From Nocardioidaceae bacterium (lineage in GTDB: Bacteria; Actinomycetota; Actinomycetes; Propionibacteriales; Nocardioidaceae): 5,040 nucleotides of DNA. The stretch is from the NCBI GenBank assembly GCA_013693815.1, contig CP059259.1, positions 1,651,858 through 1,656,897 on the forward strand. Reading direction: 5' to 3'. Position 1 is the first letter of the stretch. Each line of letters starts with the position of its first letter. Shown one piece after another: positions 1-5,040 of the stretch. A program made the position numbers and the translations under genes. Under the pieces are notes generated by a model that did no database searches, was not told where the DNA came from, and was given only the letters and a program-made list of their open reading frames with translations.

Positions 1-690
1 GGGGAGTCCGGGTCTGGCAAGACGACGCTCGGGCGGGCCTCTGCCGGGCTGTTGAAGGCGGCGTCGGGCTCGATTCGGGTGACAGGTATCGACCTCGCGC
101 ATGCTTCGGCGCGTGAGCTACGCAGCGTACGCAGAGAGCTTGCGCTGGTACCGCAGGACCCGGCGGCCTCGCTGGACCCGAGGATGTCGATAGCGCAGAG
201 CATCAGCGAGCCCCTGGACGTGCACCGGGTCGGTTCGGCCTCGAGCCGACGCCGGCGGGTTGCCGAGTTGCTGGAGGCAGTCCAGCTACCGGATGAATTC
301 GCGACGCGACGACCACACGAGCTGTCCGGTGGCCAACGCCAGCGGGTGGCCTTGGCGCGGGCATTGGTGTTGCGGCCCCGGTTGCTGGTTGCAGACGAGC
401 CGACCAGCGCGCTGGACGTCTCCATCCAGGCCGATGTCCTGGAGTTGTTCGCCAAGCTGCAGAAGGAGTTCGGCTTTGCGTGTGTCTTCATCAGCCACGA
501 CCTTGCCGTGGTGCACCAGGTCTCGGATCGGGTGGCGGTGCTGCGTGCTGGTGAACTGGTGGAAATCGGCCAAGTCGACGAGGTCTTCGCTGCACCCGGT
601 CACGAGTACACCAGGCGGCTCCTGGACGCGGTTCCGGTGCCTGACCCGTCCAGGCGCAGCAAGGGCCGACGTCGCGCGCTGGCCTCGTAG
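1..690 (+). CDS. ABC transporter ATP-binding protein, oligopeptide/dipeptide (Opp/Dpp) type, 5'-truncated by window edge
   Basis: This is the nucleotide-binding subunit of an ABC importer, acting on the cytoplasmic face of the membrane to power uptake. The frame is open from base 1, so 229 residues are visible and the start lies outside. The first residues are the Walker A motif (GESGSGKT). They are followed by the Q-loop (LVPQDP, near residue 52), the signature LSGGQRQR (near 108), Walker B with catalytic glutamate (LLVADEPTSALD, near 128) and the H-loop (ISHDL, His near 166). The end, YTRRLLDAVPVPDP, followed by a short basic tail, is typical of the Opp/Dpp/nickel subfamily. It could be a DppF/OppF-like single protein or the second half of a fused two-ATPase protein, because everything before Walker A is missing. 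The substrate cannot be read from this part. It ends 24 bases before the convergent regulator gene. Family assignment is secure; peptide specificity is inferred. Confidence 0.93.
   Translation, partial: GESGSGKTTLGRASAGLLKAASGSIRVTGIDLAHASARELRSVRRELALVPQDPAASLDPRMSIAQSISEPLDVHRVGSASSRRRRVAELLEAVQLPDEFATRRPHELSGGQRQRVALARALVLRPRLLVADEPTSALDVSIQADVLELFAKLQKEFGFACVFISHDLAVVHQVSDRVAVLRAGELVEIGQVDEVFAAPGHEYTRRLLDAVPVPDPSRRSKGRRRALAS
621..654. repeat. 7-bp inverted repeat near the 3' end of the ABC ATPase gene
   Basis: CCTGGAC (621-627) and GTCCAGG (648-654) are perfect inverted arms with a 20-base loop, inside the last codons of the ABC gene. The gap to the convergent gene is only 24 bases and holds no hairpin that I can see, so this could slow transcription from either side. 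There is no T-run, and it may simply be chance in coding DNA. Confidence 0.25.
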
Positions 691-714
691 GCCGACGACG
701 TGCGCATTGGTGGC

Positions 715-1434
715 CTACTCAGCCGCGCGACGCAGTGCCTCGGAGAGCCGCTCTGCGGCGGCGAGCACGGCAGGGGCGTGCATACGTCCAGGTTGGCGGG
801 AGAGTCGCTCGAGTGGTCCAGAGACCGATACTGCGGCGATGATCTTGCCGCTGGGGGAACGTACTGGCGCCGACACCGAGGCAACGCCTGCTTCACGCTC
901 GCCCACCGATTGCGCCCAACCACGCCGACGGATCCCGGCCAGGGCGGCTGCGGAGAAGGCCGCGGTTTGCAGGCCACGGTGCATCCGATCGGGGTCCTCC
1001 CAGGCGAGCAGGATTTGGGCCGCCGAGCCGGCGCGCATGGTTATCTGCGAGCCGACCGGAATGGTGTCGCGTAGCCCGGACGGTCGCTCGGCTGCGGCCA
1101 CACATACTCGGTAATCGCCCTGTCGACGCCACAATTGCGCGGACTCGCCGGTGATGTCGCGCAACCGGGCCAGAACCGGGCCGGCTGCGGCAAGGAGTCG
1201 ATCTTCGCCGGCGGCGGCCGAGAGCTCGGCGAGACGAGGCCCCAGGATGAACCGCCCCTGCATGTCGCGTGCAACCAGGCGGTGGTGCTCGAGTGCGACA
1301 GCGAGTCGATGCGCGGTGGGTCGAGCCAAACCCGTGGCGGCGACCAACCCGGCTAGCGTGGCCGGACCGGATTCGAGTGCGGTCAGAACCAACGCCGCTT
1401 TGTCGAGAACGCCGACTCCGCTAGAGTTGTCCAT
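715..1434 (-). CDS. ndgR: IclR-family transcriptional regulator, NdgR/LtbR type (leucine and amino-acid biosynthesis regulator)
   Basis: A cytoplasmic DNA-binding regulator of 239 residues, a normal length for IclR proteins. The N-terminus MDNSSGVGVLDKA is the hallmark start of actinobacterial NdgR/LtbR/AreB proteins and fixes the start at 1434. An upstream in-frame ATG at 1458 would add eight residues that do not fit the family. A winged helix-turn-helix covers roughly residues 10-60 (recognition region around TGLARPTAHRLAVALEHH). The IclR effector domain follows, with conserved stretches GESAQLWRRQGD, AGSAAQILLAW, RRRGWAQSVGEREAGVASVSAPV and AAVSVSGPLERL. Members of this group (Streptomyces NdgR, Corynebacterium LtbR, Mycobacterium Rv2989) control leuCD and other amino-acid genes, and the divergent leuC here fits that role. 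No Shine-Dalgarno is seen; a -10-like element six bases before the ATG suggests a leaderless transcript. The stop is TAG at 717-715. Family is near certain; the exact regulon is inferred from relatives. Confidence 0.95.
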   Translation of the reverse strand: MDNSSGVGVLDKAALVLTALESGPATLAGLVAATGLARPTAHRLAVALEHHRLVARDMQGRFILGPRLAELSAAAGEDRLLAAAGPVLARLRDITGESAQLWRRQGDYRVCVAAAERPSGLRDTIPVGSQITMRAGSAAQILLAWEDPDRMHRGLQTAAFSAAALAGIRRRGWAQSVGEREAGVASVSAPVRSPSGKIIAAVSVSGPLERLSRQPGRMHAPAVLAAAERLSEALRRAAE

Positions 1435-1439
1435 ATACC

Positions 1440-1452
1440 GATAATGCCGTCT
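1440..1452 (+). promoter_or_regulatory. Predicted leuC -10 element overlapping the ndgR -10
   Basis: GATAAT at 1440-1445 matches the TATAAT consensus at five of six positions. It would start leuC transcription near 1452, giving a leader of about 98 bases. No convincing -35 is present at 16-19 bases upstream, where the DNA is the 5' end of ndgR. The element shares five bases with the opposite-strand ndgR -10. Confidence 0.4.
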
Positions 1453-1458
1453 CAGCAT
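1444..1458. promoter_or_regulatory. Candidate operator palindrome between ndgR and leuC
   Basis: ATGCCGTCTCAGCAT is an imperfect 15-bp palindrome centred on 1451, with five of seven positions complementary (arms ATGC/GCAT plus an inner G/C pair). It lies between the ndgR -35 and -10 and over the likely leuC start point. A bound regulator here could affect both genes. IclR proteins bind short palindromes, but I do not have a verified NdgR consensus to compare with. Confidence 0.3.
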
Positions 1459-1475
1459 CTGAAACGCAAGTGCAA

Positions 1476-1510
1476 GACGGAACGGGCGGTGCGGATATGT
1501 CCGCCCCGTC
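1476..1510 (+). promoter_or_regulatory. Stem-loop in the leuC leader, with two competing pairings
   Basis: GGGCGG (1484-1489) pairs with CCGCCC (1501-1506) around an 11-base loop, and flanking GACG (1476-1479) pairs with CGTC (1507-1510) across a bulge. Alternatively, GCGGA (1491-1495) pairs with TCCGC (1500-1504) around a four-base loop. The two stems share the 3' arm, so they exclude each other. There is no T-run downstream and no leucine-rich leader peptide. An attenuation role is therefore unproven; it may act at RNA level or be a DNA-level palindrome. Confidence 0.35.
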
Positions 1511-1537
1511 GTTCACAGACTGACGAGTTGTGAGATT

Positions 1538-1542
1538 AGGAG
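1538..1542 (+). promoter_or_regulatory. Ribosome binding site of leuC
   Basis: AGGAG, a strong Shine-Dalgarno core, lies seven bases before the ATG at 1550 and supports that start. Confidence 0.85.
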
Positions 1543-1549
1543 CAAGGTC

Positions 1550-2959
1550 ATGGGCAAGACCCTGGCGGAAAAAGTGTGGGACGAGCACGTCGTACGAAGT
1601 GCCGAGGGAGAGCCTGACCTGCTCTTCATCGACCTGCACCTCATCCATGAGGTCACCTCACCGCAGGCCTTCGACGGACTGCGCATCGCCGGTCGTCAGG
1701 TCCGCCGCCCCGATCTGACGCTTGCGACCGAGGACCACAACGTCCCGACCATCGACTGGGACAAGCCGATCGCCGACCCGGTGTCGCGTACCCAGGTCGA
1801 AACCTTGCGCAAGAACGCTGCCGAGTTCGGCGTTCGCCTGCACCCACTTGGCGATGTCGAGCAGGGAATCGTGCACGTGGTGGGACCGCAGCTGGGTCTT
1901 ACCCAGCCAGGCATGACGATCGTGTGCGGTGACTCGCACACCTCGACCCATGGTGCATTCGGCTCGATCGCCTTCGGCATCGGCACTTCCGAGGTCGAGC
2001 ACGTACTTGCCACCCAGACCCTGCCCCAGGCCAAGCCGAAGATGATGGCTGTCACCGTGAACGGGTCGCTGCCTGCCGGGGTGACCGCCAAGGACCTGAT
2101 CCTCGACATCATCAGTCGCACCGGAACCGGCGGTGGCCAGGGCTACATCGTGGAGTACCGCGGCTCGGCCATCGAGGAACTCTCGATGGAATCGCGGATG
2201 ACCATCTGCAACATGTCCATCGAGTGGGGCGCCAAGGCCGGTCTGATCGCACCTGACCAGACCACCTTCGACTACATCAAGGACAAGCCGGAAGCACCTC
2301 AGGGTGCTGACTGGGACGCGGCTGTCGCGCACTGGAAGACCTTGGTCACCGACCCCGACGCGGTTTTCGACCAAGAGATCGTGATCGATGCTGCTGGGCT
2401 CTCCCCGTTCGTCACCTGGGGAACCAACCCTGGTCAGGGAGTTCCCCTGGCTGCCACAGTGCCCTCGCCCGAGGACTTCGAGGACGAGACCGACAAGACG
2501 GCAGCCGCCAAAGCTCTTGAGTACATGGGCCTGACCGCAGGCCAGCCGATGCGCGAGGTCAAGGTCGATACCGTCTTCGTGGGTTCGTGCACCAACGGCA
2601 GGATCGAGGATCTACGTCTGGCAGCTGAAGTCGTCAAGGGCCGCAAGGTCGCAGAGGGCACACGCTTGCTGGTGGTTCCGGGCTCGGTGCGGGTGCGTAT
2701 GCAGGCTGAAGCCGAGGGCCTGCACGAGGTGTTCCTGGCTGCGGGAGCCGAGTGGCGTGGCGCCGGGTGCTCGATGTGCCTGGGCATGAACCCCGATCAG
2801 CTCGCGCCGCAGGAGCGCAGCGCCTCGACCTCCAATCGCAACTTCGAAGGCCGACAAGGTAAGGGCGGACGCACGCACCTGGTGTCGGTCCCGGTCGCTG
2901 CGGCTACCGCCGTCAGTGGCCACCTCGCCAGTCCTGCGGACCTCGTTCCGTTGGCCTGA
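1550..2959 (+). CDS. leuC: 3-isopropylmalate dehydratase large subunit (isopropylmalate isomerase, LeuC)
   Basis: With LeuD, this subunit converts 2-isopropylmalate to 3-isopropylmalate through isopropylmaleate in cytoplasmic leucine synthesis. The 469-residue length and the N-terminal [15 protein letters not shown] are normal for bacterial LeuC. The aconitase-type [4Fe-4S] ligands are present: Cys347 in FVGSCTNGR, and Cys407 and Cys410 in [13 protein letters not shown]. These are the standard positions of the family. Other conserved blocks are [22 protein letters not shown] (about residues 117-138), [19 protein letters not shown] and [10 protein letters not shown]. The frame is intact, starts at an ATG behind AGGAG and stops with TGA. 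leuD begins 42 bases later on the same strand with its own ribosome binding site, so the two form an operon. Divergent ndgR is the probable regulator. Identification is certain; holoenzyme function here depends on whether leuD is really broken. Confidence 0.98.
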   Translation: MGKTLAEKVWDEHVVRSAEGEPDLLFIDLHLIHEVTSPQAFDGLRIAGRQVRRPDLTLATEDHNVPTIDWDKPIADPVSRTQVETLRKNAAEFGVRLHPLGDVEQGIVHVVGPQLGLTQPGMTIVCGDSHTSTHGAFGSIAFGIGTSEVEHVLATQTLPQAKPKMMAVTVNGSLPAGVTAKDLILDIISRTGTGGGQGYIVEYRGSAIEELSMESRMTICNMSIEWGAKAGLIAPDQTTFDYIKDKPEAPQGADWDAAVAHWKTLVTDPDAVFDQEIVIDAAGLSPFVTWGTNPGQGVPLAATVPSPEDFEDETDKTAAAKALEYMGLTAGQPMREVKVDTVFVGSCTNGRIEDLRLAAEVVKGRKVAEGTRLLVVPGSVRVRMQAEAEGLHEVFLAAGAEWRGAGCSMCLGMNPDQLAPQERSASTSNRNFEGRQGKGGRTHLVSVPVAAATAVSGHLASPADLVPLA

Positions 2960-2987
2960 TCGCGCCGGACATCAACTGAGCTTGAAG

Positions 2988-2993
2988 AAAGGA
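2988..2993 (+). promoter_or_regulatory. Ribosome binding site of leuD
   Basis: AAAGGA stands eight bases before the ATG at 3002 and supports the full-length leuD start rather than the internal GTG at 3190. AAGG (2989-2992) can pair with CCTT (2998-3001) in a small, weak hairpin that would partly hide the site. Confidence 0.75.
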
Positions 2994-3041
2994 CTTCCCT
3001 TATGGACAAGATCACTCGTCACATCGGCACCGGACTTCCCT
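2991..3041 (+). repeat. 10-bp direct repeat bracketing the leuD start
   Basis: GGACTTCCCT occurs at 2991-3000, just before the leuD ATG, and again at 3032-3041, exactly where the leuD frame breaks. The copies are offset by 41 bases. The intact reading frame would require the second copy to read GGACTTCCCC followed by TG, so the match is exact only because one C is missing. Confidence 0.8.
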
Positions 3042-3588
3042 GCGTCGCAGCAACGTCGACACCGATCAGATCATCCCTGCCGTCTACCTCAAGCGGGTTA
3101 CCCGCACCGGGTTCGAAGACGGGCTTTTCGCTGCATGGCGGGGCGACCCGGAGTTCGTCATCAACAGGCCCGAGTACCAAGGGGCCACCGTGCTGGTAGC
3201 CGGACCGGACTTCGGCACCGGCTCCTCGCGTGAGCACGCCGTGTGGGCGTTGATGGACTACGGCTTCAAGGTGGTGATCTCCAGCCGGTTCGCCGACATC
3301 TTCCGAGGGAACTCCGGTAAGGCCGGGCTGCTCGCAGCGCAGGTGACCCAGGATGTCGTCGAACAGTTGTGGAAGTTGATCGAGGCGGACCCGACCACCG
3401 AGATCGTGGTCGACTTGGAGGAGCGCACTATCCAGGCCGAGTCGTTGACTGCGCCGTTCCAGATCGACGACTACACCCGCTACCGGCTGCTCAACGGCCT
3501 GGACGACATCGGTATCACCCTTGGCTACGAGGCAGATATCGCAGCCTTCGAGGCTGCTCGCCCGGGATGGAAGCCGGCCACGCTTTGA
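3002..3588 (+). CDS. leuD: 3-isopropylmalate dehydratase small subunit (LeuD), interrupted by a one-base deletion
   Basis: This is the swivel subunit of isopropylmalate isomerase, partner of LeuC. From ATG 3002 the frame reads [13 protein letters not shown] and then breaks. Shifting by one base at 3040 restores a textbook LeuD running to TGA 3586-3588: [56 protein letters not shown] and a C-terminal [12 protein letters not shown]. Inserting one C in the CCC at 3038-3040 gives one 195-residue protein, a normal length. As written, translation from 3002 ends at TAG 3197-3199 after 65 mostly wrong residues. A gene finder may call only 3190-3588 (132 residues), which lacks the conserved NVDTDQIIP loop. 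No slippery heptamer is visible, so programmed frameshifting is unlikely. The break is either a sequencing error in a C-run or a true pseudogene. Selection still shows clearly in the downstream frame, so any loss would be recent. Confidence 0.93.
3038..3041 (+). other. Frameshift site in leuD (probable loss of one C)
   Basis: The family sequence calls for codons CCC CTG CGT CGC AGC here (Pro-Leu-Arg-Arg-Ser), but the window reads CCC TGC GTC. One C missing from a run of four explains the shift. Both sides match LeuD in their own frames with no other disruption. Confidence 0.9.
3179..3192 (+). promoter_or_regulatory. Possible internal translation restart site in leuD
   Basis: AAGGGG (3179-3184) sits five bases before GTG 3190-3192. 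That GTG is in the correct LeuD frame, and the out-of-frame stop TAG (3197-3199) is only a few bases further on. Ribosomes ending there could restart and make a 132-residue LeuD fragment. The AAGGGG also simply encodes conserved residues (Gln-Gly), so the match may be chance. Confidence 0.25.
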
Positions 3589-3615
3589 CCTTTGTCGGCG
3601 AGGTTTTGACCTTTG
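3584..3615 (+). repeat. 11-bp direct repeat with 21-bp period at the leuD end
   Basis: TTTGACCTTTG occurs at 3584-3594, overlapping the leuD stop codon, and exactly again at 3605-3615. The 21-bp offset is two DNA turns, so both copies face the same side of the helix, as sites for a protein dimer would. Each copy contains TTGACC, which resembles a -35 element, but no -10 is found at a suitable distance. Confidence 0.6.
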
Positions 3616-3629
3616 GTTGAGCCGAATCC

Positions 3630-3648
3630 GGGTACCTCGAAGTAGCCC
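3630..3648 (+). terminator. Weak stem-loop after leuD, possible leuCD terminator
   Basis: GGGTAC (3630-3635) can pair with GTA and CCC (3642-3644 and 3646-3648) with one bulged G and a six-base loop. A second weak stem, GGGG/CCCC (3670-3673 with 3683-3686), follows. Neither has a T-run. They are the only candidates between leuD and the hup promoter, and read-through into hup is possible. Confidence 0.25.
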
Positions 3649-3718
3649 TCAGGCGGTTTCTGGATCATCGGGGCTCGGTGAACCCCTTACGACACAAGAG
3701 AAATACCTGCGTCGGTCG

Positions 3719-3747
3719 TTGTGGCAGGGGCTACCAGCGCTTAGCGT
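3719..3747 (+). promoter_or_regulatory. Predicted hup promoter
   Basis: TTGTGG (3719-3724) and TAGCGT (3742-3747) are spaced by 17 bases. The second fits the actinobacterial TANNNT -10 pattern. Transcription would start near 3754, leaving a leader of about 75 bases before the GTG at 3828. Its own promoter would fit the high, separate expression expected of HU. The 239-base gap after leuD (3589-3827) shows no gene. Confidence 0.45.
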
Positions 3748-3762
3748 TTCAGCATGAGTGGA

Positions 3763-3774
3763 CGGGCATACCCG
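3763..3774 (+). promoter_or_regulatory. Short hairpin in the hup leader
   Basis: CGGG (3763-3766) and CCCG (3771-3774) form a four-pair stem with loop CATA, shortly after the predicted start point. It may stabilise the 5' end of the hup mRNA. It is short enough to be chance. Confidence 0.25.
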
Positions 3775-3815
3775 GCTCGCACTCGTCCTCGACACAGTGC
3801 CGGGGACACACCACG

Positions 3816-3821
3816 AAAGGG
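3816..3821 (+). promoter_or_regulatory. Ribosome binding site deciding the GTG start of hup
   Basis: AAAGGG lies six bases before GTG 3828. The frame stays open 50 codons further upstream to an ATG at 3678, but those residues resemble no HU sequence. The GTG gives the conserved N-terminus [11 protein letters not shown]. Confidence 0.8.
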
Positions 3822-3827
3822 AATTCA

Positions 3828-4352
<525 letters not shown>

Positions 4353-4388
4353 CCAGGAAGTAGTTGGCAAAGCCAAAGCAGTGCTTAT

Positions 4389-4416
4389 GAGGGGTCGGTC
4401 GCAGGGCCGGCCCCTC
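4389..4416. terminator. Strong stem-loop between convergent hup and cofC
   Basis: GAGGGGTCGG (4389-4398) pairs with CCGGCCCCTC (4407-4416) over ten positions, including one T-G wobble, around an eight-base loop. It begins 36 bases after the hup stop and ends 25 bases before the cofC stop on the other strand. There is no T-run, as is common in high-G+C actinobacteria. It could stop transcription from both sides. Confidence 0.7.
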
Positions 4417-4441
4417 GCTGCTGTGTACAAGAGATTCCGCG

Positions 4442-5040
4442 TCAGGGCTGAACCAGTTGATGGATAGCGCATACCTGGGCGGTACGCGTGCCCAAACCTA
4501 GGCCGGCGGCGACTGCCAGCTCTGAGGTTGTGTCCACGTCGCGTCGCAGGCCAGGGAGATCCGGCCGGAGCTCAACGGCTCCGAGGCTCAAATGCGCGGA
4601 CCGCGACCCCGCGCCGAACCGTGGTGTGAACTCCGCCACGGAGTGGGCGACCAACAAGGTCGTTCCTACGGCGTCTGCGTCGGCGACGAACGCCAACCGG
4701 TAGGACGCTGCCAGCAAGAGCGCCTCGTCCAGCTCCGTAGATCGAAGTGCCGGCAGGTCGGCCAGCAGTGCCGCGATCCTCAACTCGGGGCGCTGACGTG
4801 TGATCTCGGCTGCACCCAGTCGCAGCGCCTCATTCAGGTCGCTCGCCACGCCGTCGGGAATCGCCTGTACGCCAAGCGCGCGTAGTTCAGCAGCGATCGT
4901 CGCATCGTCGGTCACCACCAAGACGGTCTCGACCAGACTGCATGCACGTGCAGCGGCAATCGTGTCGAAGGCAAAGGCGGTCACCAACTGTTGGCGCACC
5001 GCGTCGCTCAACCCCGCGATGCGGGTTTTGGCTCGGGCCG
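4442..5040 (-). CDS. cofC: 2-phospho-L-lactate/phosphoenolpyruvate guanylyltransferase (CofC/FbiD), N-terminus cut by window edge
   Basis: This nucleotidyltransferase supplies the guanylylated phospho-acid that CofD/FbiA joins to the Fo chromophore in coenzyme F420 synthesis. Actinobacterial FbiD uses phosphoenolpyruvate, while the archaeal enzyme was described with 2-phospholactate. About 198 residues are visible, entering the window as ARAKTRIAGLSD, which matches the early family motif. Only around a dozen residues should be missing, since the family averages about 210. The MobA-like fold shows VLVVTDD, then IPDGVASDLNEALRLGA, ALLADLPALRSTEL, FVADADAVGTTLL, FTPRFGAGSRSAHLSLGAVEL and LRRDVDTTSELAVA, all in family order. 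The TTG at 5011 is internal, not the start, because the frame continues with conserved residues to the edge. The stop is TGA at 4444-4442, and the gene is convergent with hup. In M. tuberculosis, Rv2983 (fbiD) is likewise near hupB, with mutT1 and ppk between them. The presence of cofC implies an F420-making actinomycete. Confidence 0.92.
   Translation of the reverse strand, partial: ARAKTRIAGLSDAVRQQLVTAFAFDTIAAARACSLVETVLVVTDDATIAAELRALGVQAIPDGVASDLNEALRLGAAEITRQRPELRIAALLADLPALRSTELDEALLLAASYRLAFVADADAVGTTLLVAHSVAEFTPRFGAGSRSAHLSLGAVELRPDLPGLRRDVDTTSELAVAAGLGLGTRTAQVCAIHQLVQP

Larger units (their letters stand above)
1434..1469 (-). promoter_or_regulatory. Predicted leaderless promoter of ndgR
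   Basis: On the minus strand, TTGCGT (1469-1464) and CATTAT (1446-1441) are separated by exactly 17 bases, matching -35 and -10 spacing. The -10 ends six bases before the ATG at 1434, so transcription would begin at or next to the start codon. This agrees with the absence of a Shine-Dalgarno. Inferred from pattern only. Confidence 0.5.

Noticed and set aside
260..1114. Plus-strand open frame of 284 codons running across the ABC gene end and the regulator gene.
   Set aside because: It overlaps two well-identified genes in other frames and reads as low-complexity Arg/Ser/Ala sequence, a typical high-G+C shadow.
1435..1458. Eight-residue N-terminal extension of the regulator from ATG 1458.
   Set aside because: The family begins at MDNSSGVGVLDKA, and the extension would run through the predicted promoter.
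1444..1533. Short leader peptide frames before leuC (from ATG 1444 or GTG 1470) as a leucine attenuator.
   Set aside because: They contain at most two scattered leucine codons, have no ribosome binding site, and no T-tract terminator follows.
1658..2374. Minus-strand open frame of 238 codons opposite leuC.
   Set aside because: It lies fully within intact leuC, shows no domain, and comes from codon bias on the opposite strand.
3034..3043. Programmed ribosomal frameshifting at the leuD break.
   Set aside because: No X-XXY-YYZ slippery heptamer is present. Slipping back one base would put the proline tRNA on TCC, a poor re-pairing. A lost C explains it more simply.
3678..3827. 50-codon upstream extension of the hup frame to an ATG at 3678.
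   Set aside because: The added residues do not resemble HU, the predicted promoter lies inside them, and GTG 3828 has a good ribosome binding site and the conserved N-terminus.

Overview
The window is G+C-rich chromosomal DNA from an actinomycete. The evidence is the gene set and order: an IclR-family NdgR/LtbR regulator divergent from leuC-leuD, then an HU protein with a lysine-rich histone-H1-like tail, then an F420-pathway cofC on the opposite strand. The same core order is known in Mycobacterium tuberculosis (Rv2989, leuC, leuD, hupB, then mutT1, ppk and Rv2983/fbiD) and in similar form in Streptomyces. Genus cannot be fixed from this sequence alone.

Layout. Bases 1-690 (+) hold the C-terminal part of an oligopeptide-type ABC transporter ATPase cut by the window edge. 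Bases 715-1434 (-) encode the NdgR/LtbR regulator, convergent with the ABC gene. Bases 1435-1549 are a compact divergent control region with overlapping -10 elements, a palindrome and a leader hairpin. leuC (1550-2959, +) is intact, with its Fe-S cysteines at the standard positions. leuD (3002-3588, +) follows 42 bases later but carries a one-base deletion after codon 13. Bases 3589-3827 hold an 11-bp direct repeat with 21-bp period, weak hairpins and a probable hup promoter. The HU gene (3828-4352, +) starts at GTG and ends in near-identical 60-bp tail repeats. A strong hairpin at 4389-4416 lies between it and convergent cofC (4442 to the right edge, -).

How the genes relate. LeuC and LeuD together form isopropylmalate isomerase of leucine synthesis, and the divergent IclR regulator is the known controller of leuCD in related actinobacteria. 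HU (nucleoid structure) and CofC (F420 assembly) are conserved neighbours rather than pathway partners.

The most notable observation is the broken leuD frame. The missing C sits in a C-run, and the broken site is now an exact 10-bp copy of the sequence just upstream of the leuD start. This is either a base-calling error or a real mutation that should impair leucine synthesis. I see no mobile element, CRISPR array, RNA gene or clearly new system here.
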